A DNA stretch of 64,000 bases from Bacillota bacterium (GTDB lineage Bacteria > Bacillota > Clostridia > Christensenellales > JAEXRW01): contig JAEXRW010000025.1 in NCBI GenBank assembly GCA_023454175.1, forward strand, positions 620,001-684,000, in the 5' to 3' direction. Each line of letters opens with the position of its first letter. Position 1 is the first letter of the stretch. A program made the translations under genes and the position numbers. The notes beneath the pieces were generated by a model. It saw only the letters and a list, made by a program, of their open reading frames with translations. It was not told where the DNA came from and did no database searches. Below, piece by piece: positions 8,537-17,150 of the stretch.

Positions 8537-9879
8537 TCCGCCGCCTCCTTTTCCATTGCCAGTGCATACAGGCCGCATTCGATGCGCTTTTTCTGCATGG
8601 CACAGCCTGTTTGGTACGGGATGGAGAGATCATGGTTGAATTTGTACGCGTTGGCGGCGCACCCGCCCCCGCAGTAATATTTCGCCCAGCAGGAGCGGCA
8701 TGCCGGTTTGTTCAGGATGTTGCATGCGGCGAATTTTTCGGTAAGGGGCCTGCTTGTGATGCCGCAGTCCACGTGGCCTATGATGAAATCCCTGTCCCCC
8801 ACGAACTGGTGGCAGGGATAGATGGCGCCATCGGGAGCCACCGCCGCATACTCATAGCCCGCGCCGCATCCCTTCACGCGCTTTTTATAGCACGGCCCGT
8901 TGCCGTCGTCCAGCATGAAGTGAAAGAACTGGAACGGCCTGCCTTCCTTTTTGCGCGAAACGAAATGGCCCACCAGCGTTTCATATTCCTCCAGCACCCT
9001 TGGAAGCTCTTCATCCCGGATGCTGTAGGGCTCTTCGTCATAGCCCACGACGGGTTCGATGGAGAGGCTGGGGAATCCTTCGTCGGCCATAAACAGCACG
9101 TCATTGGAAAAGTCCGGGTTTTCTCTGGTGAAGGTGCCCCGGATATAATAGCTGCCAGTCCGTTCGCGGACGAGTGCTTTTGCGTTTTGGACGATAGTAT
9201 CGAAAGAGCCCCCGCCCGAGCACGTGGGCCGCATCGCGTCGTGTACCTGCTTTCTTCCGTCGATGCTCACAACCACGTTGTCCATTTCCGCATTGATATA
9301 GCCGATGGTCCCTTTATCCATGTTGAGGCCGTTCGTCGTGATGGTGAAGCTGATTTTCTTGTCAAACTGTTTTTCGAGCGCCCTGCCGTGAGCCACGGTC
9401 TCTTTGACGGCATCGAAGTTCAGCAGCGGTTCCCCGCCGAAGAAATCGACCTCCAGGTGTTTTCTCCGCCCGGAATTTTGGACGAGGAAATCCAGCGCTT
9501 TTTTTGCCGTTTCTTTGCGCATCAGTTCGGCTTGTCCGCCGAAATTCCCCTGCCCCGCGAAGCAATAGGCGCATTTCAGGTTGCATGCATGGGAGATATG
9601 CAGGCATAGGGCTTTGAAAACATCCGGCGCGCCCTCATATTTAGTGGAAGGCGCTTTCGTATAAAGCAGGCCTTCTTCGATCAGGGTTTCGATATCCGCC
9701 CGTGCTTCTTGGATGGTGTCCGTGCCATGCTTCCCGTTCAGGCTGTCCGGGGTCTGGCTGCTCCAGCCGGTTTCGTTGAGGGCCAGCAAATCGAAAACCG
9801 GCTCGTCCACTTCGTGAAGGGAGCCGCTTTCCACATCGAGTGCAAAATACCTGCCCCTGCATATAAAAACATGTACCAA
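8533..9879 (-). CDS. scfB: SCIFF (ranthipeptide) maturase, radical SAM/SPASM
   Basis: Radical SAM enzyme predicted to install thioether cross-links between cysteines of the SCIFF peptide and non-alpha carbons of partner residues. About 448 residues from TTG 9879. The N-terminus (VHVFICRGRYFALDVESG, then LHEVDEPVFDLL) is the RRE-like region of SCIFF maturases. CNLKCAYC at residues 99-106 is the CX3CX2C site for the SAM [4Fe-4S] cluster. The C-terminal SPASM domain has many cysteines (KGCGAGYEY, YPCHQF, CRSCWAKYYCGGGC) for auxiliary clusters. The TTG start is chosen because GGAGG lies 10 nt upstream and family members begin here. The upstream in-frame extension crosses a terminator and is not coding. 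It follows the peptide gene and overlaps the carbonic-anhydrase-like gene by 4 nt. Confidence 0.95.
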   Translation of the reverse strand: MVHVFICRGRYFALDVESGSLHEVDEPVFDLLALNETGWSSQTPDSLNGKHGTDTIQEARADIETLIEEGLLYTKAPSTKYEGAPDVFKALCLHISHACNLKCAYCFAGQGNFGGQAELMRKETAKKALDFLVQNSGRRKHLEVDFFGGEPLLNFDAVKETVAHGRALEKQFDKKISFTITTNGLNMDKGTIGYINAEMDNVVVSIDGRKQVHDAMRPTCSGGGSFDTIVQNAKALVRERTGSYYIRGTFTRENPDFSNDVLFMADEGFPSLSIEPVVGYDEEPYSIRDEELPRVLEEYETLVGHFVSRKKEGRPFQFFHFMLDDGNGPCYKKRVKGCGAGYEYAAVAPDGAIYPCHQFVGDRDFIIGHVDCGITSRPLTEKFAACNILNKPACRSCWAKYYCGGGCAANAYKFNHDLSIPYQTGCAMQKKRIECGLYALAMEKEAAE

Positions 9880-9910
9880 TACTGTCTTACCTCCGTTTTG
9901 CTGCTGACGA

Positions 9911-9945
9911 AATAAAAACGGCAGTAATGACATATTACTGCCGTT
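9911..9945 (-). terminator. Intrinsic terminator between SCIFF peptide and maturase
   Basis: Perfect 12-bp stem on the minus strand (arms 9934-9945 and 9917-9928) with a 5-nt loop, followed by TTTATT. It lies 27 bp after the peptide stop and about 32 bp before the maturase start. It should stop most transcripts after the peptide, giving more peptide than enzyme message. Confidence 0.9.
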
Positions 9946-9971
9946 GCGATCCGCGTTCTTCAGGCCGTGTA

Positions 9972-10112
9972 CTATTTTTCGTTGCGGCAGGGCTGGTTTG
10001 CTACGGTGCACGACGTTTTGCAGGCCGATTGGCAGGATGCCTGGCATTCGCCGCAGCCGGTATTCTTATCGCTTCTCATTTTTTTGGACAAAATGGTCTT
10101 TACATGTTTCAT
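9972..10112 (-). CDS. scfA: SCIFF (six-cysteines-in-forty-five) ranthipeptide precursor
   Basis: 46-residue peptide starting MKHVKTILSKKMRSDKNTG and ending in QPCRNEK. It has six cysteines (residues 20, 23, 27, 31, 35, 42) in CGECQASCQSACKTSC and a final PC, the hallmark of the SCIFF family found across Clostridia. GGAGGA lies 9 nt before the ATG. It has its own sigma-A promoter and is followed by an intrinsic terminator and then its maturase. Ranthipeptides of this type have been linked to quorum-like signalling in clostridia; the mature function here is not shown by sequence. No exporter or leader peptidase gene is adjacent. Confidence 0.96.
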   Translation of the reverse strand: MKHVKTILSKKMRSDKNTGCGECQASCQSACKTSCTVANQPCRNEK

Positions 10113-10146
10113 GGGTTTTTATCCTCCGCGCATGATTTCATTGTCC

Positions 10147-10175
10147 ATTATACATAAACGGCAGTGCTTGTTCAA
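10147..10175 (-). promoter_or_regulatory. Sigma-A promoter of the SCIFF peptide
   Basis: Minus strand -35 TTGAAC (10170-10175), 17-nt spacer, -10 TATAAT (10147-10152), 35 bp upstream of the peptide ATG and just after the preceding gene's stop. Confidence 0.8.
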
Positions 10176-10178
10176 TCG

Positions 10179-10610
10179 TTATTTCGCTTTCTCGCGCTTT
10201 CTGAAAACCGGCATCAAAAGGCCGGTGATCCCGCCGATGATGAGCCCCATCGCGATATCGGCAAAAAGCACGGCCGCCGAACCGAATTCATTCACGATCA
10301 GTGACGATATCAGCCATCCCAGCAGCATGAATACCCCGCCTGCCGCTCCGCCCTTGAGCCAGACCAGTTTCTCCTCCTTGCGCACGGTGAGAAATGCCGC
10401 GAGCAGGATGGCGAGCACCTTCACCACCTGGGTCAGGGGTGCCACCGCACCCTCGCCCATGGCGCCCGTTTTGAGGAGCAGTGCGAGGATGAGGAATGCT
10501 GCCGCAGTGAAGATGATCGCCGCCAGGATACCCTTTATGGAAGGCAGGAAAGGTTTGATGCCCAGCTTCTTGCTTTTGGCAAAAGCAGTTCCCCTTGCTG
10601 CGCTTTTCAT
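10179..10610 (-). CDS. Four-helix integral membrane protein, TIGR04086 family
   Basis: 143-residue protein with a basic N-terminus and four predicted membrane helices (GILAAIIFTAAAFLILALLL, VVKVLAILLAAFLTV, GVFMLLGWLISSLIV, IAMGLIIGGITGLLMPV). This matches the TIGR04086 group that I recall lying between yajC and the SCIFF genes in many Clostridia. Start ATG 10610 has GGAGGGG upstream; an in-frame ATG at 10625 overlaps that site. No function is established. Its constant place beside the ranthipeptide genes suggests, without proving, a role in that system. Confidence 0.8.
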   Translation of the reverse strand: MKSAARGTAFAKSKKLGIKPFLPSIKGILAAIIFTAAAFLILALLLKTGAMGEGAVAPLTQVVKVLAILLAAFLTVRKEEKLVWLKGGAAGGVFMLLGWLISSLIVNEFGSAAVLFADIAMGLIIGGITGLLMPVFRKREKAK

Positions 10611-10689
10611 ACACGACCCCTCCATTACATAATATCATTAATGCATATGCATGCACGTTATGGCTTTATGCGGGAGGGGTGTCCTGGTG

Positions 10690-10717
10690 AAAAAAAACGG
10701 AACCGTTTCCGGTCCCG
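10690..10717 (-). terminator. Intrinsic terminator after yajC
   Basis: Minus strand hairpin with arms 10710-10717 and 10698-10705 (one G-U pair, 4-nt loop) followed by eight T residues. It lies 28 bp after the yajC stop. Confidence 0.85.
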
Positions 10718-10744
10718 CCTTGCATGTGCAGTATTGAGCTTGTC

Positions 10745-11146
10745 CTACATGTTTTTGTCTTTGCCCTTGGATTTGCCTTCTTTAACGGGTTCGATCTTTG
10801 CGGTGTTCTCCACTTCCGCGTTGACGACTGTGGCGATGGCGTTCTTGGCAAAAGTGATCGTGACTTTGTCGGCCACTTCCAGTACGATGGTATCATCCTT
10901 CACGCTGTAGATCGTGCCGTAGATACCGCCGATGGTCCTGACCTTGTCCCCTACTTTCATCGCTGAAAGCATATCCTTTACCTTTTTCTCCCTGCGCCGC
11001 TGCGGGATGATCATGACCACGATGATCACGACAAACAGGAGAAGTGGTATGAGTAACGTCATCCAGCTGCCGCCTCCGTTTGCGGCTGCGCCGCTTGCAG
11101 TAGCGCTCGGAGCCGCTGTTGTACCGCAACCAAAAATATCAGGCAT
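10745..11146 (-). CDS. yajC: Preprotein translocase accessory subunit YajC
   Basis: Small single-span membrane protein of the SecDF-YajC complex. About 133 residues from ATG 11146 (AAGGTGA upstream). A short Ala/Gly-rich N-terminus is followed by a membrane helix (WMTLLIPLLLFVVIIVVMII), the conserved PQRRREKK cytoplasmic start, and the YajC core MKVGDKVRTIGGIYGTI. The C-terminus is lysine-rich. In this genome it is separated from secDF by the ranthipeptide genes, and it has its own promoter and terminator. Confidence 0.94.
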   Translation of the reverse strand: MPDIFGCGTTAAPSATASGAAANGGGSWMTLLIPLLLFVVIIVVMIIPQRRREKKVKDMLSAMKVGDKVRTIGGIYGTIYSVKDDTIVLEVADKVTITFAKNAIATVVNAEVENTAKIEPVKEGKSKGKDKNM

Positions 11147-11212
11147 TTTTCGTATCACCTTCTATATGAAAAAATTTTATCTGCAATTTTGGGCTTGCAA
11201 ATAACATTTCTT

Positions 11213-11241
11213 ATTCTATAACATGCCTTATCAGCAGTCAA
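11213..11241 (-). promoter_or_regulatory. Sigma-A promoter of yajC
   Basis: Minus strand -35 TTGACT (11236-11241), 17-nt spacer, -10 TAGAAT (11213-11218), about 67 bp before the yajC ATG. Confidence 0.75.
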
Positions 11242-11325
11242 TAACATTGTTGGTTTATTCATGAAAATCATGTATTTGCAGTATTTGCCGCATAGGTTTC
11301 TCAAAATTGGCTTTAAATATCCCTC

Positions 11326-12450
11326 CTATCCCTCGTCTTCTTTGATTTCTTCGGATTCCCGTAGCTTTGCTTCGTAATGCGTTTCAAACCGGTCTTCATC
11401 CAGTGCTTTGCGGATATCCCGCATGAATTCGAGGGTATGATGCAGGTTGTGGCAGGTGAGCAGGATGCTTGCAAGGATCTCTTTGGCTTTGACCAGATGT
11501 CGTATGTAGGCACGGGTGTAATTCCGGCAGCAGTAGCAGTCGCATCCCGCTTCAACAGGGGTGAAGTCTCTTTCGTACTTGGCGTTCAGCAGGTTGATCC
11601 TTCCCGCGCCGTATAATGCCGTGCCGTTGCGCGCCATCCGGGTCGGCAGCACGCAGTCAAACATGTCCACGCCCCTTTTCACGCCTTCCAGCAGGCAGTC
11701 GATGCTCCCCACGCCCATCAGGTACCGCGGCTTTTGGGCGGACAGGTGCGGTGTGGTCTCCTCGAGCATTTCATACATGAGTTCCTTGGGTTCCCCCACG
11801 CTCAGCCCGCCGATGGCATTGCCTGGGAAGTCCAGCTCGGAGATGGTTTTTGCGCTCTCGACCCGCAGGTCCTTGTAGGTACCGCCCTGGACGATGCCGA
11901 AAAGCGCCTGCCCCGTCTCCCCGTGCGCGGCTTTGCACCTTTTTGCCCACGCATGCGTCCGTTTCATCGCGGATTCGATCTGTTCGCGTGTGGCAGGCAG
12001 CGCAGAGCATTCGTCAAACGCCATGATGATGTCGGCGCCCAGGGCCTCCTCGATCCCCATCACCGATTCCGGCGTCAGGAAATGCCTCGAGCCGTCTATA
12101 TGGGACTGGAACATCACCCCGTCGTCGGTGATTTTCCGCAGATCCCCGAGGCTGAATACCTGAAACCCGCCGCTGTCCGTCAGGATGGGCCTGTCCCAGT
12201 GCATGAACGTGTGCAGTCCGCCCGCTTCCCGGACCAGTTCGTGGCCCGGCCTGAGGTACAGGTGATACGTATTGGAAAGGATGATCTCGGCGCCCGCATC
12301 CTTGAGCATCTCGGGGGTCATCGCCTTTACCGTGGCCTGTGTGCCCACGGGCATGAAGCAGGGCGTCTCGATCGTTCCATGCGAGGTATGGACCCGGCCC
12401 CGCCTCGCGTTTGTTTTGGGGTACTGCTTGATCAGTTCGAATTGAAACAT
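11326..12450 (-). CDS. tgt: tRNA-guanine transglycosylase
   Basis: Exchanges guanine 34 for preQ1 in tRNAs with GUN anticodons, a step of queuosine biosynthesis. TIM-barrel protein with the catalytic segments LTDSGGFQVFSLG and FQSHIDGSRHFLTPE and the zinc site CDCYCC...RHL near the C-terminus. 374 residues from ATG 12450 (MFQFELIKQ), matching the usual family start; ATG 12459 has no usable ribosome binding site spacing. It follows queA, which acts next in the same pathway, by about 20 bp. The C-terminal tail is very acidic. Confidence 0.96.
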   Translation of the reverse strand: MFQFELIKQYPKTNARRGRVHTSHGTIETPCFMPVGTQATVKAMTPEMLKDAGAEIILSNTYHLYLRPGHELVREAGGLHTFMHWDRPILTDSGGFQVFSLGDLRKITDDGVMFQSHIDGSRHFLTPESVMGIEEALGADIIMAFDECSALPATREQIESAMKRTHAWAKRCKAAHGETGQALFGIVQGGTYKDLRVESAKTISELDFPGNAIGGLSVGEPKELMYEMLEETTPHLSAQKPRYLMGVGSIDCLLEGVKRGVDMFDCVLPTRMARNGTALYGAGRINLLNAKYERDFTPVEAGCDCYCCRNYTRAYIRHLVKAKEILASILLTCHNLHHTLEFMRDIRKALDEDRFETHYEAKLRESEEIKEDEG

Positions 12451-12470
12451 CTTATCCATTCTCCATGAAT

Positions 12471-13496
12471 TCAAATAATAAGCATCGCGTCACCGAAGCT
12501 GAAGAACCTGTAACGTTCCTGAACGGCTTGCGCATATGCTTTCAGCATGGTCACCCTTCCTGCGAAGGCGCTCACCAGCATCAGAAGCGTGGACTTGGGC
12601 AGATGGAAATTGGTGATCAGCCCATCCATGCTCTTGAAGCGGTACCCGGGGTAAATGAAGATATTGGTCCTGCCTTCGTAGGGATGGAGCCTGCCGTCTT
12701 CATCCGCCGCGGTCTCCAGTGTCCGGCAGGAAGTCGTCCCCACGCAGATCACCCTGCCCCCCGCGGCCCTGGCCCTGTTGATCTCATCTGCCGTTTCCTG
12801 TGTGATGATGCAGTACTCGGAGTGCATTCGGTGCTCTTCGATGTTCTCCGTCTTTACAGGGCGGAAGGTCCCCGGCCCGACATGCAGCAGTACCGTGGCG
12901 GTTTTCACGCCCATCCCCTGTATATCCCGGAGCAGTTCGGGCGTGAAATGCAGCCCCGCGGTCGGTGCCGCGGCCGAGCCTTCCTCCTTTGCATACACGG
13001 TCTGGTATCTTTCCTCGTCCGCTATGGAGGATTTGATGTATGGGGGCAGCGGCACATGGCCGGCCTTGTGGAGCGCGTCCATGAAATCGCCTTCGCAGTG
13101 GAATTCCACGATCCGGTTGGCTTCTGGCGTGCTCCCCAGGATTTTCGCCGTGAGGATGCCCTCTCCGAAAACGAATTCCGCGCCGGTCTTGGCCCGCTTC
13201 CCCGGCTTCACCATCACTTCCCATACCCTGGGGGAGGTCTCATTTAATAGCAGGAACTCCATTTTCCCGCCTGTATCCTCCCGTGTGCCAATGAGCCTTG
13301 CGGGAAGTACGCGCGTCCGGTTCAGTACCAGCATGTCGCCCGGCTTCAGGTATTCCTGGATATCATGAAAAAACCTGTGCTCAAGCCGGTTATCCTCCCT
13401 GTGCACCACCAGCAGCCGGGATTCGTCGCGCTTTTCCACGGGTTTTTGTGCGATCAGTTCTTCAGGCAGGTCGTAATCGAATTCCGAGAGCTTCAA
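12471..13496 (-). CDS. queA: S-adenosylmethionine:tRNA ribosyltransferase-isomerase
   Basis: Transfers and isomerises the ribose of SAM onto preQ1 in tRNA to make epoxyqueuosine. 341 residues, the normal length. It starts with the typical MKLSEFDYDLPEELIAQKP and contains EDGSAAAPTAGLHF-like (here EEGSAAAPTAGLHFT), HVGPGTFRPV and TNFHLPKSTLLMLVSAFAG, all conserved QueA blocks. It sits in the ruvC-ruvA-ruvB-queA-tgt order standard in Firmicutes. Confidence 0.96.
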   Translation of the reverse strand: MKLSEFDYDLPEELIAQKPVEKRDESRLLVVHREDNRLEHRFFHDIQEYLKPGDMLVLNRTRVLPARLIGTREDTGGKMEFLLLNETSPRVWEVMVKPGKRAKTGAEFVFGEGILTAKILGSTPEANRIVEFHCEGDFMDALHKAGHVPLPPYIKSSIADEERYQTVYAKEEGSAAAPTAGLHFTPELLRDIQGMGVKTATVLLHVGPGTFRPVKTENIEEHRMHSEYCIITQETADEINRARAAGGRVICVGTTSCRTLETAADEDGRLHPYEGRTNIFIYPGYRFKSMDGLITNFHLPKSTLLMLVSAFAGRVTMLKAYAQAVQERYRFFSFGDAMLII

Positions 13497-13547
13497 AACG
13501 CAGCATCACATCCTCGTATCGTAAAGTATTTCAATCCTTGTTATGAA

Positions 13548-14576
13548 TCATTCCCACAGGCCCACCTGTTCTGTCGTCTGCCCTTTTTTCGTGATGCCCA
13601 GGTGCGCATAGGCGGCGTCAGTCGCCACCCTTCCCCGCGGCGTCCGGTTGAGCAGACCCAGCTGCAGCATATAGGGTTCATAGACGTCTTCGATGGTAGA
13701 CGGGTCCTCGTTCGTGGAGGCCGCGATGGTTTCCAGCCCCACCGGGCCGCCTCCGAATTTATGGATGATGGAAGAAAGGATCACCCTGTCCACGTTGTCC
13801 AGTCCCAGCCTGTCCACCTCCAGCATGTCCAGCGCATCCCGGGCCACCTGCCTCGTGATGACGCCGTGCGCCTTGATCTGTGCAAAGTCGCGTATCCGGC
13901 GCAGCAGCCTGTTGGCCACGCGCGGGGTTCCGCGCGCACGCCGCGCGATCTCGTCCGCGCCGTCCTCTTCGATGGGGATATTCAATATCCGCGCGCTGCG
14001 GTGCAGTATGGCGCACAGTTCCTCGGGCGCATAGTGTTCCAGCCTGCAGATGATGCCGAATCGGTCCCGCATCGGCGAAGTCAGCATGCCCTCGCGTGTG
14101 GTCGCGCCGATGAGGGTGAATTTTTTCAGCGGCAGGCGGATGGTATTGGCGCTCGGCCCTTTTCCGGTGATGATGTCAAATACGTAATCCTCCATGGCCG
14201 GATATAATACTTCCTCAACGACCGTGCGCAGCCTGTGTATCTCGTCGATGAAAAGCACGTCGCCCTTGTTCAGGTTGGTGAGGATGGCCGCCAGGTCGCC
14301 CGCGCGCTCGATGGCCGGGCCCGAGGTGACACGGATGTTCACGCCGAGTTCGTTGGCGATGATGGTCGCCAGCGTCGTTTTCCCCAGCCCGGGCGGGCCG
14401 TAGAGCAGGGCGTGGTCCAGCGCGTCCCCGCGCAGTTTGGCGGCCTCGATGAAAATGCGCATCCGCTCCTTCACCTTGGACTGCCCGATATACTCTTCGA
14501 TCGTTTTCGGGCGGAGGCTGTATTCGATTTCGCTGTCCTCGCTCTGCATTCCCGAGGTGATCAGCCTGTCGTTCAT
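13548..14576 (-). CDS. ruvB: Holliday junction branch migration ATPase RuvB
   Basis: AAA+ hexameric motor that drives branch migration of Holliday junctions with RuvA. 342 residues. Walker A GPPGLGKTT at about residues 61-69, Walker B LFIDEIHRL, sensor 1 IGATTREGMLTSPMRDRFG, and the C-terminal winged helix ending in TPRGRVATDAAYAHLG. It starts 4 bp after the ruvA stop, so it is translationally linked to ruvA. Confidence 0.97.
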   Translation of the reverse strand: MNDRLITSGMQSEDSEIEYSLRPKTIEEYIGQSKVKERMRIFIEAAKLRGDALDHALLYGPPGLGKTTLATIIANELGVNIRVTSGPAIERAGDLAAILTNLNKGDVLFIDEIHRLRTVVEEVLYPAMEDYVFDIITGKGPSANTIRLPLKKFTLIGATTREGMLTSPMRDRFGIICRLEHYAPEELCAILHRSARILNIPIEEDGADEIARRARGTPRVANRLLRRIRDFAQIKAHGVITRQVARDALDMLEVDRLGLDNVDRVILSSIIHKFGGGPVGLETIAASTNEDPSTIEDVYEPYMLQLGLLNRTPRGRVATDAAYAHLGITKKGQTTEQVGLWE

Positions 14577-14580
14577 ATCG

Positions 14581-15189
14581 TTATCTCCTGTCGTTCATGC
14601 CTTTGAGCGCTTTCAATATCAGTTCCTCTACCGTTTTGGCCCCTTCCTTCGCGGAAGAGACCGCGCGTGCGGCCTCCGAAGGCGCATACCCCAGCGCCGT
14701 CAGCGCGGCGATGGCCTCCTGCAGGATGCCGCCTTTCTCCTGCTCGGCGGTGGTGAATGCGCTCCCTGCGGCGTCCTTGCCCTGGACCTTTCCCTTCAGT
14801 TCAAGGATGATCCGCTGGGCGGTCTTGGCGCCGATCCCATTGATCTTGCTCAGGGCCGCTGCGTCCTCCGCCATGATGGCGATGGCCAGCTCGTTCACGG
14901 ATAAGCGCGACAATACAGCCATGGCTACTTTGGGGCCGATCCCCGATACGGAAAGCAGGCGTTCAAACATCTCCCGCTCCTCCCGCGTGGGGAAACCGAA
15001 AAGTACGAAGGAGATGTCGTTCACCTGGGAATACGCCTGCATGTGGATATAAAGCCTGACCGCATCGCCATCCTGTATGTTGCCCGCGGTCCGGGGCGTC
15101 ACGCTCACGCGGTACCCCACGCCGCCCGCGTCAATTGCCAGGGCGTCGGCGGAAAGAATGGTTGCCTTTCCCGTCAGATATTCGTACAT
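14581..15189 (-). CDS. ruvA: Holliday junction DNA helicase subunit RuvA
   Basis: Tetrameric junction-binding partner of RuvB. 202 residues from ATG 15189 (MYEYLTGK), which has GGAGGG upstream; the longer frame to 15243 has no ribosome binding site and is longer than the family. OB-fold N-terminus, two helix-hairpin-helix motifs (VSGIGPKVAMAVLS, INGIGAKTAQRIILELK) and the C-terminal RuvB-binding domain (EAIAALTALGYAPSEA). Confidence 0.96.
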   Translation of the reverse strand: MYEYLTGKATILSADALAIDAGGVGYRVSVTPRTAGNIQDGDAVRLYIHMQAYSQVNDISFVLFGFPTREEREMFERLLSVSGIGPKVAMAVLSRLSVNELAIAIMAEDAAALSKINGIGAKTAQRIILELKGKVQGKDAAGSAFTTAEQEKGGILQEAIAALTALGYAPSEAARAVSSAKEGAKTVEELILKALKGMNDRR

Positions 15190-15239
15190 ATTCCCTCCAC
15201 ATCGGTCCGGTTTCGGAACAGTGATTCCGTGGATTTGGT

Positions 15240-15734
15240 TCACTTCATCAGGAAGCTTTCGCTCATCCTGCAGGTCTGCGCGTGGCAGATCGCCACGGCC
15301 AGTGCGTCCGCGGCGTCGTCGGGCTTTGGTATCTTCTCCAGCCCGAGGATGGTTTTCACCATCAGCTGTACCTGTTTCTTCTCGGCTTTACCGTATCCCA
15401 CGACGGCCTGCTTTACTTGCAGCGGCGTATATTCGTATAGTTGCTTGCATGTCTTGTATGCCGCGGCCACCGCGGCGCCGCGCGCCTGCCCGATGATGAT
15501 GGCCGTCTTCGCATTCTTGTTAAAAAAGAGTTCCTCAAATGCGATGGCATCGGGCCTGAACCGTTCGATCAGGGTGCAGACGCCTTCGTAGATGCGGTCG
15601 ATGCGCCCAGGGAAAGGCATAGTGCTTTCCGTCAGCACCGTACCGTAATCGACCGGTTTCAGCCGGCTGTTCTCGCTGTGTACCACGCCATATCCCATGA
15701 TGGCCAGTCCCGGATCGATCCCCAGTATCACCAA
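15240..15734 (-). CDS. ruvC: Crossover junction endodeoxyribonuclease RuvC
   Basis: Holliday junction resolvase of the RNase H fold. 164 residues. Acidic catalytic residues are visible in ILGIDPGLA (first Asp), IAFEELFF (Glu) and PDDAADALAVAICH (last two Asp). The start is TTG 15734 or the following GTG 15731; the family N-terminus MxILGIDPG favours TTG. First gene of the ruv-que group. Confidence 0.95.
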   Translation of the reverse strand: MVILGIDPGLAIMGYGVVHSENSRLKPVDYGTVLTESTMPFPGRIDRIYEGVCTLIERFRPDAIAFEELFFNKNAKTAIIIGQARGAAVAAAYKTCKQLYEYTPLQVKQAVVGYGKAEKKQVQLMVKTILGLEKIPKPDDAADALAVAICHAQTCRMSESFLMK

Positions 15735-15770
15735 ATAGGGTGCCCCCCGCCAAAGCGTATTGTTACTTTT

Positions 15771-15801
15771 ATATTATTGCTTTCATTGTTTGTATTGTCA
15801 A
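15771..15801 (-). promoter_or_regulatory. Possible promoter of the ruvC operon
   Basis: Minus strand TTGACA (15796-15801) with TAATAT (15771-15776) at a long 19-nt spacing. The -35 is perfect but spacing is suboptimal. Confidence 0.4.
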
Positions 15802-15877
15802 TTGCATAAGGCTGCGCATCGGGGCTATAATTGTTTCGGATACTTCTGAATGATATTGATGCAGTTCAAAATTGTGC

Positions 15878-15906
15878 TTGCATATTTATGCATAAGTATG
15901 TATAAT
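15878..15906 (+). promoter_or_regulatory. Sigma-A promoter of argGH
   Basis: -35 TTGCAT (15878-15883), 17-nt spacer, -10 TATAAT (15901-15906). It lies 32 bp before the argG ATG. Confidence 0.8.
15879..15892 (+). promoter_or_regulatory. ARG box (ArgR/AhrC operator)
   Basis: TGCATATTTATGCA fits the known ARG-box half-site pattern TGNAT-WWWW-ATNCA exactly and covers the -35 element and part of the spacer of the argG promoter. Repressor binding there would block RNA polymerase when arginine is plentiful. The assignment rests on the motif and the target genes. Confidence 0.65.
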
Positions 15907-15938
15907 TATATATTATTTGAATCCGGAGGTTTTATGCC

Positions 15939-17146
<1,208 letters not shown>

Positions 17147-17150
<4 letters not shown>

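Noticed and set aside
8611..9609. 332-codon open frame on the plus strand
   Set aside because: Antisense shadow of the SCIFF maturase.
8533..10047. Longer 504-residue form of the SCIFF maturase starting at 10047
   Set aside because: It would translate through the terminator hairpin and overlap the peptide gene; the ribosome binding site and family N-terminus support TTG 9879.
10611..10660. TGCATATGCA palindrome upstream of the TIGR04086-type gene as an ARG box or operator
   Set aside because: The palindrome lacks the AT spacer of an ARG box and no promoter overlaps it clearly.
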